Source: Trebouxia sp. TZW2008
Taxonomy: Eukaryota > Chlorophyta > Trebouxiophyceae > Trebouxiales > Trebouxiaceae
Reading direction: 5' to 3'
DNA length: 64,000 nucleotides
Assembly: GCA_002118135.1 (NCBI GenBank)
Contig: BDIU01000112.1
Location: 62,001-126,000 of the forward strand
Notes under the pieces: model-generated
The model's input: only the letters and a program-made list of their open reading frames with translations
Database searches by the model: none
What the model was told of the DNA's origin: nothing
Shown: one piece after another, positions 11,102 through 22,860 of the stretch
Layout of the letters: each line of letters starts with the position of its first letter
Position numbering within the stretch: the first letter of the stretch is position 1
Translations under genes and position numbers: made by a program

Positions 11102-14100
11102 TCAACCTCTGTTCTCATCTATCCGACCTTCTTGCTCTTCCTTACTGGGTGCTGAGTTGGCCTCCCATGTTTGCAAGTGCTCAGCAGCTACTCTGTTGAG
11201 TGCATCGACAGCCGCATTTTCACTCCCAGACTCCCAGATGGCTGAAGCTACGTGCTCATGCGCCTCATTGTTTTCGCATCTGAGCAACCGCTCCAACAGA
11301 GATAAGTTGTCTAAGCTTTCGCCCAGATTCTCATCTACTGTTCCCACGCGAGTGGAAATCAGTGGCTGCCCTAATGACTTGGAGGCATAGATCTCCTCTG
11401 GAAGAGACCTGCAGAAATGCATCACCATGAAGCATGTCATTATGAAGCATGTCATTGTAAAGAATGCCGGCGCTGATTGCTTGTGCATTATGGCTCGTGA
11501 CCAACAGCAGCAGCACAGCGGATTGACAAAGAGTTCTCCAGCACAATCTGGATAGCAGACAGCCGCAGATCCACCCGACTCACCAGCTGAGGCGTACATT
11601 TGCTTGCGATGTACGTCACAGGACATACACAAGCATGCTGAGCCCACCACCTTGCATACTGAGCATTCACACGACACTGCATGAGGACAATTTTTTCACA
11701 ACTGGCTGTGCCTTGCAGTGTAATGGTCACTGCAACCCAATCAATGTGTCACTGTTGTTGACTTTCCACTGCTTGACATTTTGGCAGGTGCTGCTTTGAG
11801 AAGGCTAAATATTACAATTGCAAAGGCGCACTGTCTAGCTGTGCAAATCTGACAGCAGTCTTTCAGCTGCAGCAGAAATGGCAGCCTAGTGATCGATAGC
11901 AAATTCACCTGTATCTGCAGAGAAACTCGAAATGCCAAGGGAGGAAGTAAAACGCCTTCTTTTGCCCCTTGGCATCATCACCAAAATGCTCCTTCATATA
12001 GCTGACCAGCTGGTAGTAGATGCCTATTCTGCAATCCACACAAGCAACTCTCGACATTGCTGCTGAGCAGGTCTATCTGTGTATATATATATACGGTTTC
12101 GTATCCGTGCAGATCAAGGATAAGCCACCACATAAGCTGTTTGCCTGTAAAATTACCAAAACTGTGCAGTCAAAGACTGCTTGCAATGCAATACTCATGT
12201 AGACCTGAATCAATGGGTGAAGTCACTGTTCGGCAGTGTGGCGGTACCAAAGGGAACAGTGACTTCACCCATTAACTTACAAGACTGCTGGGATGGAGTT
12301 ACTGTGCAGGTAGCTTCCAGGCCTTCCTCAGGCTCTGGCACTGGGTTGGCCCCTAGTGACCAGCAATCTTCTCGTCTGACTCGTAGTCGAACGTTACAAT
12401 AGCAACACGTGGACTAGATGCAGCAAGCAACAAAGGCTATTGCAACAGCATGCCTGTCATGTGTTGAGGGATTCAGCTCGCGCCCCTCCTTGAATTCTTG
12501 GAAGATCCAAGGTTTGATGAGAGCTCCTCGCCCTGTCATCACAGCCAAGCAGCTGTGCTCATTCATCCGCCTGTTGACCTGCAGCAATGGTGCAGAAACG
12601 AGCTTTGTGACAATCAAACTGCAACATGCAGCCCTTATCATGCTGCTCCCGCAAGAATGGGCTGGACTTCATGACAATCACATGATGACAGCTTTAGCTC
12701 AGCTCATTCAGCTGAGCCGGCAGCCACAGCGACAGCTTGCTTTGTCTCTTTGTTGACTTGTCTACATTTCTGCAGGGAGATCATTGCATACTGCCCGCGA
12801 TTGTCACATCCGCCTTGCTGGTTTGCGTGATTGGTAGTGGTGCATAGACAGATTACGAGTGAGCGACGCATCAGGGATCCATGATGAGATATGTCATACC
12901 TCATAGTGAGTCAGCACGTCTCCATTGCCAATGATGGGCACGGAAAGGTCCTGGGCAACTTGCTGCACCAGGCCCCAGTCCGCTGCCCTCTTGTAGCGCT
13001 GCTCCATGGTGCGGCCGTGAATGGTGACAGCTGCTGCTCCTGCATTCTGCAATGCCTCAGCCACCTGTACAGCTCATTCCCCTGTTGCAACAGCACAGGT
13101 TTCGCTGTAGCCAGCTCATGCAAGCATAAATTGCATGCATCAGTGTACGCTGCATCCATGTGTGCCCTGCTGCTCTCTGCAAGGCAACAAAAGCAAAATG
13201 CTAGAGAAGGAAACAAGAATGACCAGTCAAACAGCACCTTACCTGCTGCAAATATTTGCAGCTTGCAGGCAGAGTCGTCTTGTAGTCATTGTCATTGCGG
13301 TTGAGGTATGCAAGTCACACGTTTGTATGCTGGCTCAGTATAGCTGTGAATCAGTCGCTCAAGTGACATGCATGTAAGGACTGACCCGCATGACATTGAT
13401 CTTGGAGTCAGACTCTCCCGTCCTGATCTTGACAGTGAGGGGGATGGAAATGCCCTCAGCAATACCGGCCACCAGCCTGGCCAGCTTGGAGGGCTTGCGC
13501 AGCAGGGCTGCCCCCAAACCCCGCCTTGTTGCCTCTGAAACATCACAATACATGCTCGGTCACAGTATCACCACCATCATCATTGCCATGCATGCTAGTG
13601 AATTTTCATGATCCTGTTGAGTGCCTCCACAGCAGCCTGCTTAAAGGGCTTGTGCAGTAGGGCTGCCCCTAGGCCCCGCCTTGCTGCCTCCGCAAGGAAA
13701 TTCTGTACGCTGGATAACATCCTTGAAATGCAAGCAAGATGCTCACAAAACCACTTTACTCTGCTCGGCAGCAACGTGTGAGCAGAGGCCATCTGCAGGA
13801 ACACTCTGCATGCTTAGAGGCCTTGCGGAGCAGGGCTGAACGCAAGCCCCGCCTCGTCACCTCTGCAAAAAAATCTGCATGCATGGCAACGGTGTTGCAA
13901 ACAAGACAGATGCATTGTGCACATGCCTCTGCATGGTAACCACTCAAAGCTGGACATGCACCCGGAAGGGTCCCAAACCTGGAGAGCAAGCATACACATG
14001 ACGAGGATGACTTGTAAAGCATGCCTGAGAATGGGTCATGAGTGGCATGGCGTGTGTAGACAGGTGGCGCACAGCTGCACACATCACCTACCATAGATTG

Positions 14101-15407
14101 GGCAGCCGCAGTTGAGGTCCATCCAGTCTGCTCCTGCTTCAGCTGCCATGCGGCCCGCTGCAATGCCCTCATCAATCTGCTTGGTTGCAATTTGAAAGCC
14201 TGAAAAACACGTGTATGGTGTGAGGAGTTGGTCTGCTTTGTTTGCACTGTGCTAAAAAGGTTCAGGCCCAGCTCAGGATCTGCTACATGCTCACAAATAT
14301 GGTCACGTGACTCATGTTCAAATTGTTGTGAGTGGCAGTGCAATGTTGGAGGGTTGGTCAAGCAACAATATTGGCACTGCAATCAATTACAAAAGGATAC
14401 TGCTGCCACCTGACATGATCTCCTCAACAATGCCGGATACGTATTCAATGTGGGGAGGGTGCATGCATTTGGATGTGCATGACAGCAAACCCAGCTCACC
14501 AAAGCAATTCTCATTTTCAGCTTGTCTAAGATGTGTTTTCTCCACCACATTGCCTTTGATCAAATTTCTTGCATAGCTCATTTCAGACATGGTGACATCT
14601 GCCCCAAATGAGGCACAGAGACGCCTGAACGGAACATTGCCTCCCCTGTGGCAGCAAAGACAGTCAAGGCCGATATGTCCATGTCCGTATGAGTGGCCAG
14701 GGCAAGCAACACATCCCTCAACCAGGTTGAGTGGACAACCGCGTGTGATAGCGCCGGTCGAATGGCAGCTGACTGACATTAACTTTCAACAAATGGAATC
14801 TTACTTGGTCAAAGGTGCAAGGATCAGCTTGCCCTTGAGCCTGTTGACCAGTACATCGTTCTGCTTCAGCTGAGTCTCAGATAGCCCAGCGCCAGCAGGT
14901 GGTGATTCAACGGTGCCTGCGGCGTCGCGTGCGTCTCGTGCGTTCGTTGTAGTTGCTGTCGCAGTCTGAGTTGTGGCTTGAACGGGAGCTGTTCGAGAAC
15001 AGACTTGACGTGGTCCTCTTCTGCGACTGATGACTGCGCGCACACGCGAGTCAGAAATGGGTTTTCGTAAAGGCGTGCCTAAAAATTACAGTTTAGCCTT
15101 CACCGACCTGCGGTCCGAGCGAGCAAAGACTGGTGACCGTGACACGTAGTAGATAGAAGGCCACAACCCCAGCGCATGCTATGTCGAATTGTCGGCAAAC
15201 AACAATGCACCGCAACGATACCGCAACGCCCCCACAGCAATGGGCTCAGGTATAGCGTTTCCGCCGCGATCTTTGTCGCAACCACTTGTGGTCGACAGCT
15301 TCGCACACACGTACCATTTGAACTGTTGCTGACTCATTTGCTTTACGTTTGCTGACTTTTGACTTTAAATTCCGGTCAAGCAGAGGGGGAACTTCAACGC
15401 CACGCAT
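11102..15407 (-). CDS. tRNA-dihydrouridine synthase (DUS3-like)
   Basis: FMN-dependent enzyme that reduces uridines in tRNA. Core exons on the minus strand read LILAPLTK (to 14810), PFRRLCASFGADVTMSEM (14650-14520), GADWMDLNCGCPIYE (14203-14095, with the catalytic-type Cys in the NCGCP motif), LTVKIRTGESDSKINV (13540-13390), AAAVTIHGRTMEQRYKRAAD and VPIIGNGDVLTHYE (13060-12910), MTGRGALIKPWIFQEFKEG (12560-12470), YMKEHFGDDAKGQKKAFYF (12015-11890), and a C-terminal exon ending in a stop at 11102. Splice phases agree at the joints I checked. The exon before LILAPLTK has no ATG and looks like an organelle-targeting peptide. A candidate first exon begins at ATG 15407, but its usual donor (GTACGT) gives the wrong phase, so the start is uncertain. 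No CCCH zinc fingers, usual in eukaryotic DUS3, were seen. The start codon is only 148 bp from that of the next + gene. Confidence 0.88.
12212..12273. repeat. Perfect 20-bp inverted repeat with 22-nt loop
   Basis: Arm 12212-12231 (AATGGGTGAAGTCACTGTTC) is the exact reverse complement of 12254-12273. The loop is 12232-12253. It lies in an intron of the dihydrouridine synthase gene, between the ALIKPWIFQ exon and the YMKEHFGDD exon. Confidence 0.9.
13390..13870 (-). repeat. Tandem exon copies in the dihydrouridine synthase gene
   Basis: The intact exon, EATRRGLGAALLRKPSK at 13540-13485, is followed 5'-ward by copies EAARRGLGAALLHKP (13690-13620) and EVTRRGLRSALLRKASK (13865-13800). The farthest copy keeps an acceptor (TTTTTTTGCAG) in the right phase but soon runs to a stop. 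Only the intact copy carries the downstream KIRTGESDSK part. Confidence 0.85.
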
Positions 15408-15554
15408 AGCTTCGCGTTCTGACCGATCAGCACAGAAGCACAGAACAGGTTCTGACCGCTTGAGGCAACTCACAGCTGTAGCTAAGTCCAGCTGTCTTGC
15501 TGATCACCGAAAGTTGCCTCGACCCAAACCCTACCCACACGCATCCATAAGCCG
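15408..15554. promoter_or_regulatory. Compact bidirectional promoter region
   Basis: About 150 bp separates the candidate ATG of the dihydrouridine synthase (minus, 15407) from the ATG of the secreted protein (plus, 15555). If the 15407 start is wrong, the shared region extends left to about 15085. No core element was recognised. Confidence 0.4.
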
Positions 15555-17087
15555 ATGAAGGGCGTTACATACATCGTGTGCGCTCTGCTCGCGGCTGCAC
15601 AGGCGCAAGCCTACTCTTTTCTGAGTTGCGCAGACTACGACGCAGAAGCAAATGTTTGTAATGGTGAGTTGGGACGGACTGGCTGCAGTCGTTTGACTTG
15701 CAAGTCCAGTCAACCCTGAAGCTTGTAGAGGTTGACCGAAAACATTTGCAGTCATTGCATCGGGCAAGCGTCTGGTTTCCGCAAGGTTCACGCTACGTCT
15801 GCGTCTGTGTCCATCACGAGCTATGCTGCATGCATGCGGGATGTCGCCCACGCAAGTCGCCAACGTGTTGAAGCGTTGTTGTAGGTTACCTCAGAGACTT
15901 TGCGGCAATCCTGCCGCTCATGAGTCACGCGTACAACTTTCAAGCAAATGCATACGGCTTCATTGACGCTAGCAAAGCCGCTGACAACCAAGCATCCGAA
16001 GCGGATGTCGCTGTGGACCCAACTTTGCAAGTATGATCTTGTGTGTGCTAGCTGACTGCATTTTGCATGCTGGAATCTGATGCTTCAAGCTGACTTTTGC
16101 CACAACTACCGAGTGTCTGTGCTATGTACTCTGTGACTAAGCCCATGTGTATTTGCTGCCTGTACTGTCGCTGCTGTCCTGTTCATCACGACATCCAGTT
16201 AACCTGCTACATGCTGCATGTTTGCAGAATCGGGCATTAGCATACTCTTCTGATCCAGGCGTTGAGGAGGTTTACAATGCATATGCTGGGTACAACATGC
16301 TGACTGCTGCCCCTGGACAGAACATCACCTTGACGTGGCCACGCACCGCTGACCCTGATGGTACTGTTCCTGATGGCAGCGACAGCGTCAACATCTACTT
16401 CAACCCAGATGCCACTATCAATGCAGGTAGGTACTGTGTGGCTTGTGTGTGCCTTGTGACATTTGGTTGAGAAAAACTTGGAAAGTTCTGCATTGAGGGG
16501 GGGAGGAAGTGTAGCGACTGTATGTACAATGATCTCTGCAGTCAGTTTGCTTACATGGGCCACACCCATCTGTGGCGCTGTGCTACTTTCGGCACTCAGA
16601 ATGATACGCCCATCGGGTACACAGGATGGTATGTGCTGCAAACAGTGGTGCCGTTCCCACTGCATGCATGCATCTGGCAATTGAGCTCTGCTTTACAATG
16701 CATGCTTCACAACTGGTACACATGGTTTCACATCGGCACGTTATTTCAGCAGTCACAGGTCAGGCTTGACACCACTTATGCTCACTTGCAGGCAGCAACT
16801 TCAGCTCAAGCACTGACCCCAGCCTAGCTGTCTTTGAGCAAAACCACCTGGCAACACTTCCATTTGATGACTACAATGCATGCGCTGTCAATGACGACAA
16901 GTACAACTTGGCAGTGCACTGCACAGGCCCTTTGCAGATCCCTGCAAATCTGACTGATGGCATTTACACCTTCTTGTGGCACTGGGTCATCAACAACACT
17001 TCTCCAACACCTGTTGACGGCTCTCCTCTGTACTTGGACTACCGTTTCGCCTTCGAGGTGAATGTCAACAGCAGCTTGTCACAGTAA
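15555..17087 (+). CDS. Secreted beta-rich protein, weak LPMO-like C-terminus
   Basis: Four exons join in phase (15555-15663, 15885-16030, 16228-16426, 16792-17087) to give 249 aa. The N-terminus is a clear signal peptide (TYIVCALLAAAQAQA), with likely cleavage before YSFLSCADYD. The rest is acidic to neutral and rich in Asn and aromatic residues. It has five cysteines after the cleavage site and the phrases APGQNITLTWP and CTGPLQIPANLTDGIYTFLWHW. This kind of ITLTW plus DGIYTFLWHW pairing is seen in immunoglobulin-like and lytic polysaccharide monooxygenase folds, but the mature chain does not start with the copper-binding His those enzymes need, so catalysis is not supported. Likely extracellular or cell-wall located. 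It is divergent from the dihydrouridine synthase gene. I do not recognise a precise family. Confidence 0.75.
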
Positions 17088-18776
17088 GCTTTTGCGCTTG
17101 TGTCATTCAGCAGTCAGATGACCACCATCAGCTCACCACAGGACACAACTGAAAGCACAGCAAAGGCAGATCTTTGACAGTCTGCCTTCATGTTTTCAGT
17201 TTGAGCTGTGGCTTTGCATGGCTTCAGCAAACGCTTTTGCAGATGTGTTTGCGGGTGTATCAGTGTATCAACCTGTATGCGCTGGTATGCCTGCACCATT
17301 TGCTTGATCAAGTCCACCAGTTTTGATTTTCTGCCTACCATCAAGACGACATCTGATGCATTGTGCCAGTCAAAATAAACTTGAGATTTATGCTGTGCTG
17401 AGAGGTGAATTCGTTGTGTACCCAAGCCTCAAGACATTTCATAAAGTGTCAATAAATTCAGCCATATCTCCATAGGGCATTGGGTCCAATGGCTTGTACA
17501 CATTTACAGTTATATGATTATATATGGCTGTCTATAAACAATTTACGCCAGTCAGTCCTTGTACATAAATGTACAATCAAGCACTGTGAGCATTCGAAGT
17601 TCTGCATTGAATCCTAAACCTTGCTCTAGACTCAAGACCAGCTGACACGTTTGCATGACACCTTGTGTCAAGCTGTGGGCAATCAATCACAATGAGCACT
17701 TGTAATTAGGGCTGTGAACTTGCTCATCAAACACTGATGTTGAGCAATTCGGTCATGTGCCCTTTGCTCACCTTCCTCTAGAAATTTGAACTAGTCTAGT
17801 CAACAGCTGATCACTTGCCAGAGCTGCATCAAGTCAACATCCCATTCCGCAAGCATACTCTGAACACATCCTGACAACACAATATAGGGCCAAATATTGC
17901 AACTATCTACACTGCAACACCGTGCTGCTGTTTGTCTGAGTCTGTGCAGGACTGAAGCAGCCAGCTATGGCCTCATGCTGGTCATGGGTCAGCAAGTGGA
18001 TAGCATCACAGGTCCAAGATTGATCTGGATAACTTTTGACTGACTTGGCTGATCACTAATGATCTGATACCGTGAATTGGACCTGCAAGCATAGCATATA
18101 TGGTGGCTGGAATGTCTGGGCTGGCATTGCAATCATGACATGATGCAGCATGAGTCAATGCAGACACATGCATTGGCTGTAATGTTGCAGCTCCATCCAA
18201 TGCTGGCAGTATCACACAAAAACATGCTGCTCGGAGATGTTGGCGCCATGGCAATGCGGCATGCAGCCGATTACACAGTGAGAGATAATTGCTAGAGGCA
18301 TTCTGGATGCTTGCAGACAATTGCAAGCAAAGATGCCACAGCTTGAGAGATGCCAGATGTGATAGGCATGCGTGCACTTTCACTCGGACTCACATACAAG
18401 TCAAGTTGGCTGACTTGTTGGGCAAGGCATCTATCCGGTTGGTGCTGACTTGGGTGCCAATGCAGGGCCAGGTGCTGGCGCAGGCGCTGGAGCTACACAG
18501 TGAAAACAATCTCATCATTTGGCAGCTGACTTGATTCAGCAAACATGCCAGCAGAGCACAGCAGCCAATATGCAATGAAGAGATGCTTTTGCAGTGCATT
18601 GTCCAAATCCTGCTGTCCAATGCAGGACCAATGCAATGCAGTCTGAAGAGATGGGCATGCAGTGTCATCTCAAAACTTGTCAAAATGTAATACAAGGACA
18701 ACTTTCTTGGTGACCAAAGCAGTCATTACAAAAAGAAGGAACCGTAGCAATAATGCAGTCCTTCCCAGAAGTGCAT
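17088..18776. other. 1.7 kb intergenic stretch with no recognised gene
   Basis: Short open frames occur on both strands but none has splice-compatible partners or family motifs. Base composition is slightly AT-rich (for example 17500-17560). I see no repeat array or RNA gene here. Confidence 0.5.
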
Positions 18777-19682
18777 TTAGGATTTGCAGCAATGTCTGCC
18801 AGTAGGGGTATCACCTATGACAGCGCAAGTACCAGCGTTACTGATGCCTAGGCCGTGGGTCCAGCCTGGCAGCAGGCCACTGACAGGCCAATCAGGGCTG
18901 TCATTCCGGCAGTAGTATTGGCTAGGGTTGTAGCATGTGAAGGGGTCCTGGCCAAGGTGTGAGGTGGGGCAAGAGCAGGGCGAATCAGCCGGGCACAACC
19001 ATTGCTCTTCTCCTGCAGGCGCCTAGCCACTTTCAGGCAATTCAGCATGATGCCTTCACAGCATTTGCCCCTTGTGGGCCTGGGATGGCTGCAATGACAT
19101 CCTTTCGTGATGCAACTCAAGGCAATGCAAGCAGTACCTAGGCAATATGACGACATTTTCAGACAACTGCTGCAGCTAAAGCAGGAAGGCAGCCATACAG
19201 AATATGTGTTGGCATCAACTGACACTGGGTCGGGGGAGAGCACTCGCGGTTTCGAGGATTGCAAACATATTTCAGTCGCTGAACGGCAGACTAGCGTCTG
19301 TGAAGTCGATCAAACGGCCAGCCTAGGCATCGACAGATTCTCAGCAGCGAGCTGACGCAGACATGACCATGATTGCACCACGCACAACTGCAAAGCGAGA
19401 TGAGTCGTACCAACTTTGATGCAGACTTCCTCTCCCACAGTGTACGAGTGGCCTCCGCAGCTGCCGATGGTCGGGGATGCTGCCGTCAACGATCGTGAAT
19501 TCTCGGTCAGAAAACGAACTGCATGCGTGACCCCTGCATGAAACTTCATGTGAAAAGCTGACAGTTGAACAGAATCCGTCTACGCAAACAAATGGCCTTC
19601 CGACGACAAGTGCAGATTGAACTGCCTGAGCATGCTGACGCCTACCCATCATCATGCATGCGCACGCAAGTGCAGCAGTCCT
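18777..19682 (-). CDS. Putative small cysteine-rich protein
   Basis: The last exon, 19012-18777, is strongly coding in character: CPADSPCSCPTSHLGQDPF, then CYNPSQYYCRNDSPDWP, ending in GRHCCKS and a stop. It begins at a good acceptor (CTGCAG). An exon ending at 19411 (GSCGGHSYTVGEEVCIKV) has a GTACGA donor in matching phase and joins without a break. A first exon from ATG 19682 (MTAPMSRTAALACACMMM) also fits in phase, at GTAGGC. The signal-peptide character is weak. Cysteine spacing suggests a disulfide-rich extracellular protein, but I recognise no family. Overlapping open frames on the + strand (19107-19355) also look plausible, so the strand assignment is not secure for the middle part. 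Confidence 0.4.
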
Positions 19683-20902
19683 CGACATGGGTGCAGTCAT
19701 GGCTTGTCTAGCAGCGCCGAAAGCGAGAGGTCAAGCTGTTCCAGGACTGTCTCGGCAAAGCATATTCAACCCAGCTCTTCAAAATTCGAGCTTGGGTCGG
19801 GGTTCAAAGGGAACTTCGTCACTGGTGTCCGAATGACAAATGCGGCGCCAACTTCCACTGTACGGCACACTCCTTAGAGCATTTCTTGGCATTGAGCCTC
19901 GATTCTGGAAGAGCGTCAGCACCTTGGCGCTCTGACAGCAGCTCTCTGGTTCTGGTTTCAAACTATCACATTTATGCGCACCTCTTTCAACTCTCAACAA
20001 GCTGAGACATTCCATGCAAGTGATCCACATTGAATGATCGATTTTGTCATGTATGTGCATGCAAGTTCCATCGGATATGTGTAGCTCTAACGAGAGCTGT
20101 TGTCAGAGCTCAAAGCTTCCAGGGCAAACATGTATGTCTTGCACGCAGCATATGATCAACGTCCCAACCAAGGACAAATTCGAATGCAACAATCTAAAGC
20201 CACATGAGGGACCATACTCGAGTTTGCAAACTTCAATTGAAACAGTCGATTGACACAAGTGCATACTGGCTATGTCAGTTGCATCTATATGCATCTCATA
20301 TGGTCAAGGTATCACTGTGCAGAATGTCACCCCTGCATCACAATGATTAAGTAAAGCACAGCAACCCTGTTTGAGAAGACATGCGACATGCGGTGTGAGC
20401 TGCCGTACTGACAGTGCATGACTACAGGCCTCTGCTTACTCAGCAGCTGTCATGCAAAGTCCCGCCCTGAGTTCATTGTTGAAGATCCCTCCTGTTGAAA
20501 AATGCAGTGATTTGAATGCGTACTGACTCACCCCAAAACCCCTCAAACCGTGACATAACGTAACACAGGATAACGCTGGCAATTTCCTATGGTCAGTGTC
20601 ATAAATGTATGTGTTTTCATACGATTAACCACGCGTCAAGTGTGACCCCATGCACACCAATGCGCCCCGGCGCCAACGCCACATGGCGTGTATGATTGTG
20701 CTTGCTGTTCGTGATGCAGTACTTCAGCAAGCTGTCTTTGCCATGTTGAGCTCAAGCATGTAGATCCACTTGGGCCTGGTCCAATGTAGTATACTTTTGC
20801 AGCATTTCTTCCAGCCTGCACTTGCGCTGATGGGAGCTGCTTTTGCTGTAAGCAGTACAGTCTCAAACAGGCAGCACAAATGCTTGCATGTGTTTCAAAC
20901 AG
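19683..20902. other. Intergenic stretch without a supported gene
   Basis: A cysteine-rich open frame at 20044-20253 (+) is noted but has no start context or splice partners. Nothing else could be supported. Confidence 0.4.
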
Positions 20903-21383
20903 GACTTTGCCCCTGGTGTATCAGGCACCCAGCCTATGTAGCTTCAACCTTTACAGCTACTGTAGAGACTGTCAAAGCTCCTCCCTATCTGCCCCATGTG
21001 ACTTGCCTGCACAGATCAATCCATGCCTTGATTCATGCCATAGGCTGCAAGCAGTGCAAATTCAGATGAGACTTCGCCCCTGGTGCATCAGGCATCCAGC
21101 CTACGTAGCTTCTGCACTAAAAGCTGCTGTAAAGATTGTCAAAGCTCCTCCCTATCTGCCCCGTGTGACTTGCCTGCACAGAGCAAACCATGCCTTGAAT
21201 CATGCCAGAGGCTGCAAGCAGTGCAAATTCAGATGTGACTTCTGCCCCTGATACAACAGGCATCCAGCGTGTGCAGCTTCCAGACCCACAGCTTCACTAG
21301 AGACTGTCAAAGCTCCTACCTATCTGCTCCATGTGACTGGCCTGCACAGATCAAACCATGCCTTGAATCATGCCATAGGCTTA
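20903..21383 (+). repeat. Three-unit tandem array, 167-bp period
   Basis: Units start at 20903, 21070 and 21237, each with GACTT(T/C)(G/T)CCCCTG followed by GTCAAAGCTCCT and TGACTTGCCTGCACAGA (the third reads TGACTGGCC). Both spacings are exactly 167 bp while the units differ by many substitutions. Confidence 0.9.
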
Positions 21384-21487
21384 TGTTGAAATCATGCATC
21401 TTACATCCATCGAGGGCGTTTGTCACCTGAGTATGCAATCGTGTAATGGTCAGAAAAACATGTGAAATCATTTAGTGATGTTGAAAA

Positions 21488-21660
21488 TAACTGGTCACAA
21501 TGTCCGGCACGTGTGCTAGGTGTGTGGGGCCCAAGTCCTGTCTTGCTAGGCTGGCTTGTTCTGAGCGCCACAATAAGCATGTTTGATGTTCAACTATCCA
21601 AAGTCACACAAAACAAAATTGTTCCATGTCTTCCTGGGCCAGCCCGAGGGGTTTGGGCCA
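21488..21660 (+). repeat. Dispersed element, copy B (intergenic)
   Basis: Aligns with copy A at 6681-6850. GGCCCAAGTCC near the left and GGGTTTGGGCC near the right are near-inverted, hinting at a miniature inverted-repeat element. Confidence 0.6.
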
Positions 21661-21810
21661 TTCACCTTTGGTTTCATGCAAGAAGGATTGTGAGTGATGC
21701 CGTTTGTGAGGTTTGGAAGACGTGGCATTCAGCCGTGGTAAGTGCTGCCATTGCCCAGCAGAGCGCAAAGCGTCCTGGCGATCCAGCAGCAGCTGCCTGC
21801 CAGCTTCATA

Positions 21811-22240
21811 TAGATGTATGTCCATCTTGTTCAGCTCCCTGCAGCATTAGCATCAAGCTGAGCTGTAGATCCTGCCAGCCCTACTGCTTATGTTTCACAA
21901 CAGCAAACTACACATTGGACTTGAGACAAATGCGTTGCAAATACACAATGCAAACTAGATGCATAGATGTATGTCCATCACGTTCAGTTCCCTGCAGCAT
22001 CAGCGGCGACCTGAGGTAAAGATCGCAGCCGCTACTGCTTGTGCCTGCTGGACTGACACATCAAACTTGAGACAAATGCTTAGCACCTACACAGTGCAAG
22101 CTAGATGCATACATGTATGTCCATCATGTTTGACTCCCTGCAGCATCAGCAGCACCCTGAGCTCCAGATTGTAGCCAAGCTCTACTGCTTGTGTTTTGCC
22201 AAAACAACACATTGGACTCAAGACAAAGCAGCAGGTCTGC
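21811..22240 (+). repeat. Three-unit tandem array, about 150-bp period
   Basis: Units marked by A(G/C)ATGTATGTCCATC begin at 21812, 21965 and 22111 (spacings 153 and 146) and share CCCTGCAGCAT and CTACTGCTTGTG blocks. The array is intergenic. Confidence 0.85.
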
Positions 22241-22589
22241 AGCAAACGCAAGCAAAGCTTTGCATGCTTGCAGCAGACAAATGCTGTGCAGCAGCAGCTA
22301 CAGCAGCTTAGCAGTACACAGTGCAAGTTAGACGCATAGCATTGGGTCAGATGTGGTACACAGCTCAATATCTCTATGCACTATCGAAGATGATGAATGC
22401 GAGTGCATGACTGTTTAGCAGAGTGCAAGCAAGCACAGCTATTGCAGAGCATGGTGCAACGACGCATCACAGCTCAAAAGGCGCTACACGAGATTGCACA
22501 ACAGCCTTGCCACTCAGTCAGGTCGCAATGTCAGGCTCCCTCATGCACAATTGCAGGCTGATTGCAAAGCACTCAACTTTGGCCACAAG

Positions 22590-22860
22590 GACAAGAAATT
22601 TGCAAAATGACAAGATATTTGCACAACGACAAGGTACTTGCACAATGACAAAATGACTGCACCATAACAAGATGATCGCACAATAACAGGATAATTGCAC
22701 AAATTCGAGGTGATTGCACAATGACAGGATAATTGCACAATCACAGGAAGACTGCACCAATGGAAAGATAGTTGCACAATGACATGTCAGTTGCACAATA
22801 ACATGATGATTGCACAATGACAAGATAGTGATACTATAACAGTTGCAACGCACTCAATTC
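22590..22860 (+). repeat. Minisatellite of about 20-bp units
   Basis: Roughly 13 degenerate units of the type TTGCACAATGACA(A/G)GATAA. The left end is intergenic; the right end runs into the last coding exon of the minus-strand sulfotransferase. Confidence 0.9.

Noticed and set aside
17114..18701. Several open frames of 70-125 codons on both strands
   Set aside because: Composition is unremarkable, no motifs or splice-compatible neighbours, and they overlap each other.
22590..22860. Regularly spaced short repeats resembling a CRISPR array
   Set aside because: The units are adjacent and degenerate with no unique spacers, and the surrounding genes are eukaryotic. It is a minisatellite.
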